Assembly: GCA_900315195.1 (NCBI GenBank)
Contig: OMYD01000048.1
Span: 1 to 37,290 of the forward strand
Origin: an uncultured Eubacteriales bacterium
GTDB taxonomy: Bacteria > Bacillota > Clostridia > Oscillospirales > Acutalibacteraceae
Length of the DNA: 37,290 bases
Reading direction: 5' to 3'
Below are positions 1 to 9,322 of the stretch, in pieces; position 1 is the first letter of the stretch; every line of letters begins with the position of its first letter. The translations under genes were made by a program, and so were the position numbers. A model generated the notes under the pieces. The model did not search any database. It saw only the letters and a program-made list of their open reading frames with translations, and was not told where the DNA came from.

Positions 1-11
1 GTGTTTTTACC

Positions 12-40
12 TTGACTTCACTTTTTCATTCAAGCATATA
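12..40 (+). promoter_or_regulatory. Candidate promoter of addBA
   Basis: A TTGACT hexamer at 12-17 is followed after 17 bases by CATATA at 35-40 (TATAAA at 37-42 is an alternative with 19-base spacing). It lies about 30 bases upstream of the addB start codon. The match is moderate and the window begins just upstream, so other control elements may be missing. Confidence 0.4.
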
Positions 41-68
41 AAGCTTAAATTTAAGTTAGGGTGATAAT

Positions 69-3000
69 ATGCTTAGATTCATCTTAGGCAAAGGCGGCAC
101 GGGAAAAACCGCCTATATATACAACAGAATAAAGGAACTGGTGCAAAACGGCGAGGAGCAGGTGCTCATGCTGGTTCCCGACCAAAGCACCTTTGAGGCG
201 GAAAAAGCCTTTCTTGAAATTCTGGGAGCAAAACAGTGCAAGCGTGTAGAGGTGTTCGGGTTTGACGGAATGTGCCGCCACGTTTTTCAAAAGACTCATG
301 CTCTGCCGTTAAATGTTATCGACAACGGTACACGCGCCGTACTTATGAGCGTAGCGCTTGAACAGCTAAGCGAAAAGCTGACGCTGCTTAAGTCGCGCAG
401 AACGCGAGCGGTGACCGAAATGCTTTTAGGCACGCTTTCCGAATGCAAAAAGAGCAATATCTCAACCGAAATGCTGCGCGAAGCCGCAAACAATATTAAT
501 GACGAAACTCTATGTACAAAACTGAATGAAACCGCTCTTGCGCTCGACACTTTTGAAGCGTTGCTGTCACAGAGCTATGTGGATCCGCTTGATAACCTTG
601 ATCGATTGAAAAAAATTCTTCTAAAGAATGATGATATTTTTAAAAATCAAGTAATGTTTGTAGACGGCTTCAGCGGCTTCACTAAAGCTCAGCTTGAAAT
701 ACTCAGACTGCTGATTTCACGCTGCCGAGAGGTTAATGTTACCCTGACTCTTGACCCCGATGGCAGCAAAAGCGAGGATGTTTTTAAGATATCTCAGGCT
801 ACATATGATACGCTCAAGGATATTGCAAAGCGCGATTTTGCCGAAATTAAAGCACCCGTTAAACTAACCGGCGCGCCGCGTTTTGAAAATGAGGCTATTG
901 CCCGACTTGAGGAGAATATCTTTCGCCGCCATTTTGAGCCTTGCGAAGATGAGCCGAGGGACGTAACCGTATACAGCGCCGCTGATCTTCACGATGAGTG
1001 TGAGTTTGTCGCGCGCCGAATAAAGCGGCTTGTTATAGAAAAGGGATGCCGATACGGCGATATCTCGATTATCTGCCGCGACGAGAAGAATTACCGTGGA
1101 GTTCTTGACGTTATTCTTGAAAAATACGATATTCCGTTCTTTATGGACATCCACCGCGATATTAATGTAAAGCCGGCTGTGCGGCTTATAAATTCTATTT
1201 TTCGCCTTATAACCGAAGGTTTTGACCGCGAGGACTTTTTATCGCTATTGAAAACAGGGTTAACTTATATTTCCGATAAAGAAATAAGCAGTTTCGAAAA
1301 CTACATTTATATCTGGAATCTTAGCGGAAAGCGGCTTTGCGAGCCGTTTACGCTAAACCCGCGCGGATACGCCGATGAATTCACCGAAGCCGACAAAAAA
1401 GAGCTTTCAGTCTGTGAGTCGGTAAGAAAAAGCGTCTCTGAGCCTCTGCTTGCGTTCAGGGAGGAGATAAAGGACAAAAACGGTAAGGAGATTACCGAGC
1501 TGCTTTATCGCTTGCTGGTGACGCTGGACGCCCCTAACGCTCTGTCAAGGATGTATGATTCGCTTGAAACGAACGGCGAAAAGGGTATGGGCGCTGAGCA
1601 GATCCGCGTATGGGGGCTTTTAATGGAGGCTTTGGACAAAACGGTTGCGGCTGTGGGCGAACTTCCGTTATCGGCGGAGAGATATTATGAGCTGCTTACA
1701 ATTCAAATTTCTAATATAGAATATTCGCAGATTCCGCAGACCCTCGACTGTGTAACGGTCACCACGGCGCAGCGTGTCCGCGGCGCGTCACTTGAAGCGG
1801 CGTTTTTAATTGGCTGCTGCGATGGTGAATTTCCCGCTGTCCCGCGTGCTTCAGGATTGTTTTCAAGCTACGAAATCAAGCAGCTTCAGCTTAACGATAT
1901 CGACATCAGCGACGATTTTTCATACATAGCCAATCTTGAAACGTTTATCGCGTACTGCGCTGTTATTGCTCCGTCGCAGTATTTGTATGTCAGTTTCCCG
2001 TTGATTGATATGGAGGGTGAAAAAAAGAAACCATCCTCAATAATAAAAGAAATTATCAAAGTCTTTCCTAATATTAGAGTTACCGATAAAGTTGACTACG
2101 ACTCACGACTCGATTCAATGTTTGCTTTGACTCCGGCTTTTGAGGAATACGCCAGATCGCTTTCTGGCAATAATACAGAGCTTAAAGGGCTTGGCGAGTT
2201 CTTTGCCGAGCACACGGGTTATTCTTCCGGCACTGAGGCGGTAAAGCGCGCACTTGACCGCTCGCCTTTTAAAATTGAAAACCCTGCCAATGCCAGACTT
2301 CTTTTCGGAGAAAATCTGACAGTTTCGGCTTCACAGGTGGAAAAATTCAGCAAATGCTGTTTTTCGTATTTTTGCTGCTACGGTTTGCGTGTGCGCGAAA
2401 GGCTAAAGGCGGAAATAAACCCTATGGAATACGGCACAATGGTGCACTATATTCTAGAGCGCTTTTTTACAGAATATTCTAAAAAGGAATATTCCGAAAT
2501 GACTGACGAACAGTTGTCAAAGTTTATTCACAGCACGGTTGACGCATATCTTGAGGGTTACCTGGGCGGCAGAGTAGGTAAGGAAAAATCTTTTCTTTAC
2601 AGGCTTGCGGTGCTTTGCGACAATATCCTGCTGCTTCTGCGCCATCTTATTGATGAGCTTTGCCAAAGCGACTTTTCGGTTGCCGACTGCGAACTTAAAA
2701 TCGGAGGAGATATTCCTGCTTATACACTTAAACTGCCCACAGGTGAGAATATCGCGGTTTGCGGAAGCGTTGACAGGGTGGATATCATGCATACCAAAAA
2801 CGGCGATTACCTCCGTGTTATCGACTATAAATCAGGCGGAAAAGCGTTTAAGCTTTCTGATATCCTTTTCGGGTTGAATCTTCAAATGCTTCTTTACCTT
2901 TGCTCAATCGAAAAAAACGGCACAGAGCGTTACGGTGAAATCACGCCCGCGGGAATACTGTATATGCCGGCCGTTGTCCCAAATTTCAGCGCTGACGGAA

Positions 3001-3428
3001 TGGACGAAACTGCTGTTAATAATAAAATATCCGATACCTTTAAAATGAACGGTCTGCTGCTCGATGATGTCCGTGTTATAAAGGGTATGGACAAAACCGA
3101 GGGAGCGAAATATATTCCCGTTAAAATAAAAAACGGAAGCAATGTTAAATCCGACAGCCTGGCCACTCTGGAACAGTTCGGAAAGATATTTCAAAAGCTA
3201 AATGACACTGTGTCTAAAATGGGTGAAAAGCTGTTTGGCGGCGACATTGCGGCGGCTCCTTTAAAAGGAGCCGCGGACGCATGCCAATACTGCCCGTACG
3301 ACAGCGTTTGCGGATATAGACAGAGTGACCCCGTCAACGTGTTCTCTATGAAAAACGATGAGGTATTAAAACGTATCGACGAAGAACAAAACGAAGATAA
3401 TAAGGAGGTGAGCAGCGATGAAGCGTGA
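69..3428 (+). CDS. addB: AddB, ATP-dependent helicase/deoxyribonuclease subunit B
   Basis: This is the AddB subunit of the AddAB helicase-nuclease, which processes double-strand DNA ends for RecA loading in place of RecBCD in most Firmicutes. The 1119-residue length is normal for the family. A Walker A motif GKGGTGKT lies at residues 7-14. The C-terminal nuclease domain carries the iron-sulfur cysteines typical of AddB: one group near residue 762 (KCC) and C1072, C1075 and C1081 near the end, with a nuclease DYKSGG motif between them. The ATG at 69 follows an AGGG-type ribosome binding site and starts right at the P-loop, as expected. It overlaps addA by 11 bases, so the two are probably translationally coupled. 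Confidence 0.96.
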   Translation: MLRFILGKGGTGKTAYIYNRIKELVQNGEEQVLMLVPDQSTFEAEKAFLEILGAKQCKRVEVFGFDGMCRHVFQKTHALPLNVIDNGTRAVLMSVALEQLSEKLTLLKSRRTRAVTEMLLGTLSECKKSNISTEMLREAANNINDETLCTKLNETALALDTFEALLSQSYVDPLDNLDRLKKILLKNDDIFKNQVMFVDGFSGFTKAQLEILRLLISRCREVNVTLTLDPDGSKSEDVFKISQATYDTLKDIAKRDFAEIKAPVKLTGAPRFENEAIARLEENIFRRHFEPCEDEPRDVTVYSAADLHDECEFVARRIKRLVIEKGCRYGDISIICRDEKNYRGVLDVILEKYDIPFFMDIHRDINVKPAVRLINSIFRLITEGFDREDFLSLLKTGLTYISDKEISSFENYIYIWNLSGKRLCEPFTLNPRGYADEFTEADKKELSVCESVRKSVSEPLLAFREEIKDKNGKEITELLYRLLVTLDAPNALSRMYDSLETNGEKGMGAEQIRVWGLLMEALDKTVAAVGELPLSAERYYELLTIQISNIEYSQIPQTLDCVTVTTAQRVRGASLEAAFLIGCCDGEFPAVPRASGLFSSYEIKQLQLNDIDISDDFSYIANLETFIAYCAVIAPSQYLYVSFPLIDMEGEKKKPSSIIKEIIKVFPNIRVTDKVDYDSRLDSMFALTPAFEEYARSLSGNNTELKGLGEFFAEHTGYSSGTEAVKRALDRSPFKIENPANARLLFGENLTVSASQVEKFSKCCFSYFCCYGLRVRERLKAEINPMEYGTMVHYILERFFTEYSKKEYSEMTDEQLSKFIHSTVDAYLEGYLGGRVGKEKSFLYRLAVLCDNILLLLRHLIDELCQSDFSVADCELKIGGDIPAYTLKLPTGENIAVCGSVDRVDIMHTKNGDYLRVIDYKSGGKAFKLSDILFGLNLQMLLYLCSIEKNGTERYGEITPAGILYMPAVVPNFSADGMDETAVNNKISDTFKMNGLLLDDVRVIKGMDKTEGAKYIPVKIKNGSNVKSDSLATLEQFGKIFQKLNDTVSKMGEKLFGGDIAAAPLKGAADACQYCPYDSVCGYRQSDPVNVFSMKNDEVLKRIDEEQNEDNKEVSSDEA

Positions 3429-6400
3429 ATGGACGCCGCAACAGTATAACGCAATAACCGCGACCGACGGCTCTGTGCTTGTGTCGGCTGCCGCGGGCTC
3501 CGGCAAGACTGCAGTACTTGTTGAGCGCGTTATCCGCCTCATAACATCTCCCGACAAGCCAATTGACGCTGACAGGCTGCTTGTCGTTACCTTTACACGC
3601 GACGCAGCCGCCGAAATGAAGCAGCGCATATCGCAGGCTTTGGCAGCGCTTCTGGAGGACGACCCGTTCAATCCTCAGCTTTTAAGACAAAGCAAGCTGC
3701 TTTACACCGCGTCTATCTGCACTATAGACAGCTTTTGCGGAGATTTGGTAAAGGAATACTTTCATACTCTGGGAGTTTCCGCCGATTACCGAGTTGCCGA
3801 CGACGCCGAGATAGAACTTATGAAAACCGCGGCTATGGACGTAGCCGTTGAGGCTTTTTATAACGAGGGCGGTGCCCGGTTTGGCAAGCTTCTCGACGCC
3901 TTCTCGGGCAAAGAAGGAGACCAAAACCTGAGAACCACCGTACAGAAGGTTCACAGATTTCTTGAAACCCAGCCGTTTCCTGATTTATGGCTTAAAGAGA
4001 TGTATGAGGGTTACGGAGAAAGGTCTGTTACTAGTTCGGTCTGGGGCAGGATTATTATTGACTACGCTGTTCCCGCTGTCGCTCACTGCGTTAACCTGTG
4101 CGAAAGCTCCATTTGTATGCTTGGTGAGGCAGATGATAAGTTAAAGAACAAACTCGTTCCGATAATTGAGGACGATTTAATATATTTCCAAACCCTGCAA
4201 AACAGGCTTCTCGGTGAGAACTGGGATGCTATCGTCAGTGCTGCCCACAGCTTTTCCGCGAAGCAGCTCCGTCCCCCGAATGGGTATAAAGAAGACCCGA
4301 TAAAGCTTGCGGTCGCCGCTAACAGAGAAAGAGTTAAGAACACGGTAAAGCGCCTTCAAAAGTATTTCTGCAGAACCGCTGATGAGGCGCACGATGAGTT
4401 TTCAGAGCTGCAAAAGCTTGTCGGGGTACTGTTTGATTTAGCGCGCCGATACATTCACGAGCTCGACGAGCTGAAGCGCAAAAAAAACGTGCTGACATTC
4501 TCTGACATTGAGCTGCTTGCCGTAAAGCTGCTCGCAGCTCCCGACGGCGAGGGCGGATATGTGAAAACGGCTCAGGGACACGAGATTTCAAACCGATTTG
4601 ACGCGGTAATAGTTGATGAATACCAGGATGTAAACGATGTGCAAAACCTTATATTCAACTGTATGTCGCGCAATGAGCAGAATTTGTTTACGGTCGGTGA
4701 CGTTAAACAGTGCATTTACGGATTTCGCCAGGCAAAGCCGCAGATTTTTGTAAACAGAAAGCAGAGGTATGCTCGTTTTAACCCCGAGAACCCAAGCTAT
4801 CCAGCAACTATAATTCTTGATAAGAATTTTAGAAGCCGTGCCGAAGTGTGTGACACTGTTAATTTTATCTTTTCACGCCTTATGACCCGTGATACCGCGC
4901 AAATGGATTACACGCCAGATGAATACCTGAACGTAGGTTTTCCGTATGAGCCAGCCGAGTGCTGCGAAACCGAGCTTGCGGTCATAGACAAGTCCGTCTT
5001 TGACGAGTGCACGGGAACAGAGCTTGAAGCGGCGTATATAGCCCGACGAATCCGCGAAATAATGTCATCAAATATGACGGTTACAGATGGTGATGAAAAA
5101 CGCCGCCCGACCTACAGCGACTTCGCGGTAATGCTGCGCAGCGCCAAAAGCAGCGCGCCTGTAATTGTCAAAGCTCTGAACGATCGCGGTATCCCGGCAT
5201 ACAGCGAGGAAAAAGAAAGCGTTTTTGATACTTTAGAGGTTAAAATTCTTCTTAATCTTCTGCGCGTTATCAATAATCCCACTTCTGATATTGCACTGCT
5301 CTCGGTGCTTTGCAGCCCAATTTACGGATTTACTCCCGACGAGCTGGCTCAGCTACGCGCGAAAAATCGCCGAATATCTCTTTTTGCCTCTATCGAGGCT
5401 TTTCAGTCGCAGAGCAAAAAGGCAGCTGCATTTATATCTCAGCTTAAAGTCATGCGCTCATGCGCATGTGTTACAACAGTTGATGAATTAATCGGCAGAG
5501 TACTTGAGCTGACATCGCTCGGAGCTGTAACTTGTGCGGTCAGCGGAGGTGATACTCCGCTTAAAAATCTTGATCTTGTCAGGCATTTTGCACGCTCTTA
5601 TGAGGGCGGCGGCGGAAAGACGCTTTCGGATTTTATCGGTTTTACCGACAGGATGATTGAGGGTGGGGTAGAGATGACTTCAGCCGCGGCAAACGACGCC
5701 GAATCGCTTAACGGTGTTCGCGTGCTCAGTGTCCATAAATCAAAGGGCTTGGAATACCCGTTCTGCTTTCTGGCAGGAACTGCCAAGCGGTTTAATAAAA
5801 AAGACCTCAATTCCGATGTGCTTATTGATAACTACGCGGGACTCGGTATCAAGCGCAAGCAAGGTGTTTGCAGATTCAGCACATTGCCGCGTCTGGCGGT
5901 TGAAATTGAGATTGAACGCAATGAGCTTGCAGAAGAGCTCAGAATCCTGTATGTCGCGCTGACGCGCGCAAGAGAAAAGCTTATTATTACAGGCACGCTT
6001 TCAAACGCCGAAAAATACATCTCCGATACGGCATCTCAGCTAATGTTTAATAAAATAATTGACCCGTATACAGTTACCGGCTCCAATAAGCTTCTTGACT
6101 GGCTTACGCTGTGCGCCCTGTGCAACCCGTCCTCACGAAAGGATATGCTTAGAGAAGCTGAGCAGATAACCCTGCGCGACGATTATCCTGTCTGGAATTT
6201 CCGCATTATTAATTCTCCGGAGCAGCTTGCGCTGTCATTTAACAGTGAGGATTTGCTCCGCGCTAAGGGTGAAAACCGTATAACCGAGCAGAACTACGCG
6301 GAGATACTCTCTTGGAATCTTTCATATCAGTATCCAAACGCCGCGGCGACAACTCTGCCGCAAAAGGTAAGCGCCTCGCAAATTGCTCATACTCAAAGCG

Positions 6401-6960
6401 ATGATTACTTTGAGAAGATTATCGCCAAGCCGCGTTTTCTCAGCAAGGAACATAGTTCGGCGGTTGAGCGCGGCTCGGCTCACCATCAGTTTTTGCAGTA
6501 CTGCGACTTTACTCTTGCCAGAAAGAGCATTGATGAAGAAATCAATCGTCTTGAGAGCGAGGGCGTTTTAAGTGCTGAACAGGCGGCGTTAATTGACCGC
6601 CATGGTCTTGAAAAGCTCGTACATAACGGTCTGTTTGATCGCGTAATCGCTTCGCCTGAGCTCTACCGAGAGGAGCGTTTCACCGTAAAAATACACCCTG
6701 CGCTTATTTCTGACGATTATCCCGATACGGATGATGAAATCGTAATGCAGGGCGCGGTTGACCTCGCCTTTGAGGAAAATGGAAAAATCGTCATTGTAGA
6801 CTATAAAACCGACCGTGTGCGCGATATTCAAAAGCTTGTTACGCTTTATAAAAAACAGCTGGAGTTGTATAAGGAAGCAATGAGACAAACTCTTGAGAAA
6901 GAGGTTTCCGAGTGCCTAATTTGCTCGGTTGCTCTGAATGATGTTGTAAAAGTATGTTAA
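3418..6960 (+). CDS. addA: AddA, ATP-dependent helicase/nuclease subunit A
   Basis: UvrD-family SF1A helicase with a C-terminal RecB-type nuclease domain, partner of AddB in double-strand-break repair. The protein has 1180 residues. Visible motifs are Walker A AAAGSGKT near residues 22-32, the helicase motif VDEYQDVND (motif II) near residue 400, LSVHKSKGLEYP (motif V region), and LYVALTRAREKL (motif VI). The nuclease motif VDYKTDRV is near residue 1128. An AAGGAGG ribosome binding site lies inside the end of addB, and the start at 3418 gives an 11-base overlap. A terminator-like hairpin follows at 6983. Nothing appears truncated. Confidence 0.97.
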   Translation: MKREWTPQQYNAITATDGSVLVSAAAGSGKTAVLVERVIRLITSPDKPIDADRLLVVTFTRDAAAEMKQRISQALAALLEDDPFNPQLLRQSKLLYTASICTIDSFCGDLVKEYFHTLGVSADYRVADDAEIELMKTAAMDVAVEAFYNEGGARFGKLLDAFSGKEGDQNLRTTVQKVHRFLETQPFPDLWLKEMYEGYGERSVTSSVWGRIIIDYAVPAVAHCVNLCESSICMLGEADDKLKNKLVPIIEDDLIYFQTLQNRLLGENWDAIVSAAHSFSAKQLRPPNGYKEDPIKLAVAANRERVKNTVKRLQKYFCRTADEAHDEFSELQKLVGVLFDLARRYIHELDELKRKKNVLTFSDIELLAVKLLAAPDGEGGYVKTAQGHEISNRFDAVIVDEYQDVNDVQNLIFNCMSRNEQNLFTVGDVKQCIYGFRQAKPQIFVNRKQRYARFNPENPSYPATIILDKNFRSRAEVCDTVNFIFSRLMTRDTAQMDYTPDEYLNVGFPYEPAECCETELAVIDKSVFDECTGTELEAAYIARRIREIMSSNMTVTDGDEKRRPTYSDFAVMLRSAKSSAPVIVKALNDRGIPAYSEEKESVFDTLEVKILLNLLRVINNPTSDIALLSVLCSPIYGFTPDELAQLRAKNRRISLFASIEAFQSQSKKAAAFISQLKVMRSCACVTTVDELIGRVLELTSLGAVTCAVSGGDTPLKNLDLVRHFARSYEGGGGKTLSDFIGFTDRMIEGGVEMTSAAANDAESLNGVRVLSVHKSKGLEYPFCFLAGTAKRFNKKDLNSDVLIDNYAGLGIKRKQGVCRFSTLPRLAVEIEIERNELAEELRILYVALTRAREKLIITGTLSNAEKYISDTASQLMFNKIIDPYTVTGSNKLLDWLTLCALCNPSSRKDMLREAEQITLRDDYPVWNFRIINSPEQLALSFNSEDLLRAKGENRITEQNYAEILSWNLSYQYPNAAATTLPQKVSASQIAHTQSDDYFEKIIAKPRFLSKEHSSAVERGSAHHQFLQYCDFTLARKSIDEEINRLESEGVLSAEQAALIDRHGLEKLVHNGLFDRVIASPELYREERFTVKIHPALISDDYPDTDDEIVMQGAVDLAFEENGKIVIVDYKTDRVRDIQKLVTLYKKQLELYKEAMRQTLEKEVSECLICSVALNDVVKVC

Positions 6961-6982
6961 ACTGTATTCTCAAATAAAAAAG

Positions 6983-7016
6983 GGCAGGCTTGAAACCGAT
7001 TGGTTCAAAGCCTGCC
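6983..7016 (-). terminator. Intrinsic terminator of the amylase transcript, shared with addA
   Basis: The arm starting GGCAGGCTT at 6983 pairs with the arm ending AGCCTGCC at 7016 (about 12 bp with one bulge, then four more inner pairs). The minus-strand read-through side is followed by a T-rich run (CTTTTTTATTTG), so it mainly terminates the amylase gene. It may also stop addBA transcripts, as the genes converge here. Confidence 0.8.
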
Positions 7017-7030
7017 TTGAATTTTGATCT

Positions 7031-8698
7031 TTAAATCTTAAACTCAGCTATAATTTTCTGAATGGTTGTAATATCCTGAATGTCGATTTTTTTATCGCCG
7101 TTAGCGTCGGCAATTTTGAATTCTCTGGGGTTGTCCACATCAACAATCGGGCTGCCGTCGGATTTTTTAAACTCAGCAAGAAAGCGCTGCAGAATTGTAG
7201 CATCTTCAACATCGATAATTCCGTTGCCGTTGAGGTCGCCTACCAATACTTCAGGCTCATCATCGTTATAGAGTACTACAACCTCGCTCGCGGCAATTTT
7301 ACCCGTCAGTTTTCCGTCCTTAACCGTGAATTTATCTCCGCTGACCTTATCGGTGTATTCGCCGTCGGCAAGAGAGGTGTTTACGTTTACATTGTTTTCG
7401 TTATCCGAAACACTTACGATTACCGCGCCCTTGTTGCCGCGCTCAATCATGTTGACCTTATTCTTAACAACCTGAACAACGTTTTTACTTTCGCCGATCA
7501 TTGCGTTGCGGAACTTGTTTACCGCAACTACCTCATCACTGTAGTAGTTGCCGTTGCCCGCGAGTCCGATAGTGTTATCGCCCCACTGGTTTTCGGTGTT
7601 GCTTCCCTGAGGACGCGCGAAAAACAGGGGAGTGGTGTCACCCTGCGCGGCAATGATTGCCCAGCCTTGCTGTATTTGCTTGTCGTCAAGAATTTTCCAT
7701 GTGCTGCTGCCATCTTTACAGAAGTTGTCGTGCGACTCAACCCATGTAACAAGACGTCCGGGATCAATGTCGCTCATTTCTTCGTCATAAGCGCGGTAGT
7801 TCTTAACAGCAGCTACAGATAGTTTTTTCTTTGAAATTGCGTTTTGCAGATTTGAGCCATAGGCTTCCGCCGTTACATGCATCATTTTTGCGTAAGCGCC
7901 CATTCTGTCGCCGCCTGAAAGAATTTCGCCGTACTGGAACTCGGCGCTGTTATTTAGGACGGTAGGCCAGAAGTTACCCGCGTACTTGGAATCGTCATCT
8001 GGAAGCTCAATGTGCTTTGCGGCGTCAAAACGGAAGCCGTCAGCGCCGTCCGAAAGAACGGTTGTCATGTAGTCAACAATCATCTGCTGAACTGCGGGGT
8101 TCTGGGTGTTGAGGTCCCACAGACCGGTAAGCTTGCCTTGGGTAACCTGATAGCGGTTTGACCAGTCGCTGATTTCAACTCTGTCGTGGAACGCCTTGCC
8201 GCCAATGGTCTTGACATGGCTTGAGATAACGCTGTAGTCTGATGAACAATGGTTGGCAACGATGTCGACGATTACCTTAATACCGTATTTGTGAGCTTCA
8301 TCGCACATGTCTTTAAATTCGTCCTCAGTGCCAAGCATATAGTTGCCGATTGTGTAGTCGGTGGGCTGGTACTGGTACCACCAGTTGCCCTTATTTGTGC
8401 TTTTAAGCGACATTTTTCCGCCGTCACCGATTTTAACTTGGTTAATAGGTGAGGTCTGAATCGATTTAAAACCCGCCTGCGCAATCTTGGGAATGTTATC
8501 TTTTATGTTTTTAAAGCTCCAGGTCCAGCAGTGAAGTATAGCGCCGTCCTCGATTTTGTCGGGAAGATTGTTGGACTGTGCCGCTGCGGCGCCGGATTCG
8601 GAATCAGCAGCGCCCGCGGTAGTTGAAAACGCCAGTGAGCTGAGCGCCATAACAGCGGTCAGAACAACTGAAAAACTGCGTTTAAACGTCTTTTTCAT
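7031..8698 (-). CDS. Secreted GH13 alpha-amylase with C-terminal dockerin
   Basis: Extracellular starch-degrading enzyme of 555 residues. Residues 1-31 form a signal peptide (basic MKKTFKR start, hydrophobic core, cleavage near TAGA-ADSE). The catalytic barrel resembles Bacillus AmyE (GH13 subfamily 28 by recalled motifs): nucleophile D225 in DGFRFDAAKH, acid/base E258 in FQYGEIL, and D324 in WVESHD. Residues from about 485 to the end form a type I dockerin with two calcium-binding F-hand repeats (DLNGNGIIDVEDA and DANGDKKIDIQDI), so the enzyme should dock on a cohesin-bearing scaffold, as in amylosomes. AAGGAG sits upstream of the ATG. It lies 21 bases downstream of the DUF308 gene and ends at a strong terminator. 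The scaffoldin is not in this window. Confidence 0.95.
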   Translation of the reverse strand: MKKTFKRSFSVVLTAVMALSSLAFSTTAGAADSESGAAAAQSNNLPDKIEDGAILHCWTWSFKNIKDNIPKIAQAGFKSIQTSPINQVKIGDGGKMSLKSTNKGNWWYQYQPTDYTIGNYMLGTEDEFKDMCDEAHKYGIKVIVDIVANHCSSDYSVISSHVKTIGGKAFHDRVEISDWSNRYQVTQGKLTGLWDLNTQNPAVQQMIVDYMTTVLSDGADGFRFDAAKHIELPDDDSKYAGNFWPTVLNNSAEFQYGEILSGGDRMGAYAKMMHVTAEAYGSNLQNAISKKKLSVAAVKNYRAYDEEMSDIDPGRLVTWVESHDNFCKDGSSTWKILDDKQIQQGWAIIAAQGDTTPLFFARPQGSNTENQWGDNTIGLAGNGNYYSDEVVAVNKFRNAMIGESKNVVQVVKNKVNMIERGNKGAVIVSVSDNENNVNVNTSLADGEYTDKVSGDKFTVKDGKLTGKIAASEVVVLYNDDEPEVLVGDLNGNGIIDVEDATILQRFLAEFKKSDGSPIVDVDNPREFKIADANGDKKIDIQDITTIQKIIAEFKI

Positions 8699-8719
8699 AA
8701 ACTTCTCCTTTAAGATTTA

Positions 8720-9310
8720 TTAATCTCTGTCGTTGTTGTAACGTGCCAGTTCTTTTGTAACTTTTTTGCGCATTCTTGAATCTAGGAAAATAATAATCAA
8801 GCTTGAAAGTCCCTCATAAACCAGAGAAATACCAATAAATATTACAATAGCTTTTCCCCAAAACTTATAGAAAAGGATACAAAGAATACCAAGCAGCAGA
8901 CCCACAAGAGAAACAATAAGGAAATAATTCCAACGCGGATAGCCCATAGATTTAATGTTAAATGCTCTCTTGATATTTACTACACTGTCAACAATAAGAA
9001 CAGCGCCGATTGTATAGAATAGGATTTTCATCATAAAATCCTGAGCGACAAGAGCAAATATTCCTAAACCGACCGCAACAACACCCAGCGCAAGCTCAAG
9101 GAAAAGGTTCTCCTCATCATCCTTGTTAAGGAAAAAAGCAATAACGTTAATAACTCCGTAAATTAACATCGCAATACCGAATACAACGTTAATTCCGTCG
9201 GCTACTTCTTGGGATTTAGCGACCATAAATACTCCGAGCACTATGTAGGCAATTGAAGCGATTATAAAAGTACCGATCAGATTTCTTTTGTTTGGTTTTT
9301 CTTTAGACAT
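8720..9310 (-). CDS. DUF308/HdeD-family membrane protein
   Basis: A 196-residue integral membrane protein with about six hydrophobic segments arranged in short repeated pairs and a basic N-terminus, the pattern of the HdeD/DUF308 family. The family is linked to acid resistance in E. coli; its role in Firmicutes is not established. The ATG at 9310 is preceded by AGGAGG. Spacing is 12 bases from pyrB upstream and 21 bases to the amylase downstream, so it may be cotranscribed with either. No enzymatic motif is visible, and no specific function is proposed. Confidence 0.8.
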   Translation of the reverse strand: MSKEKPNKRNLIGTFIIASIAYIVLGVFMVAKSQEVADGINVVFGIAMLIYGVINVIAFFLNKDDEENLFLELALGVVAVGLGIFALVAQDFMMKILFYTIGAVLIVDSVVNIKRAFNIKSMGYPRWNYFLIVSLVGLLLGILCILFYKFWGKAIVIFIGISLVYEGLSSLIIIFLDSRMRKKVTKELARYNNDRD

Positions 9311-9322
9311 ATAAATTCCTCC

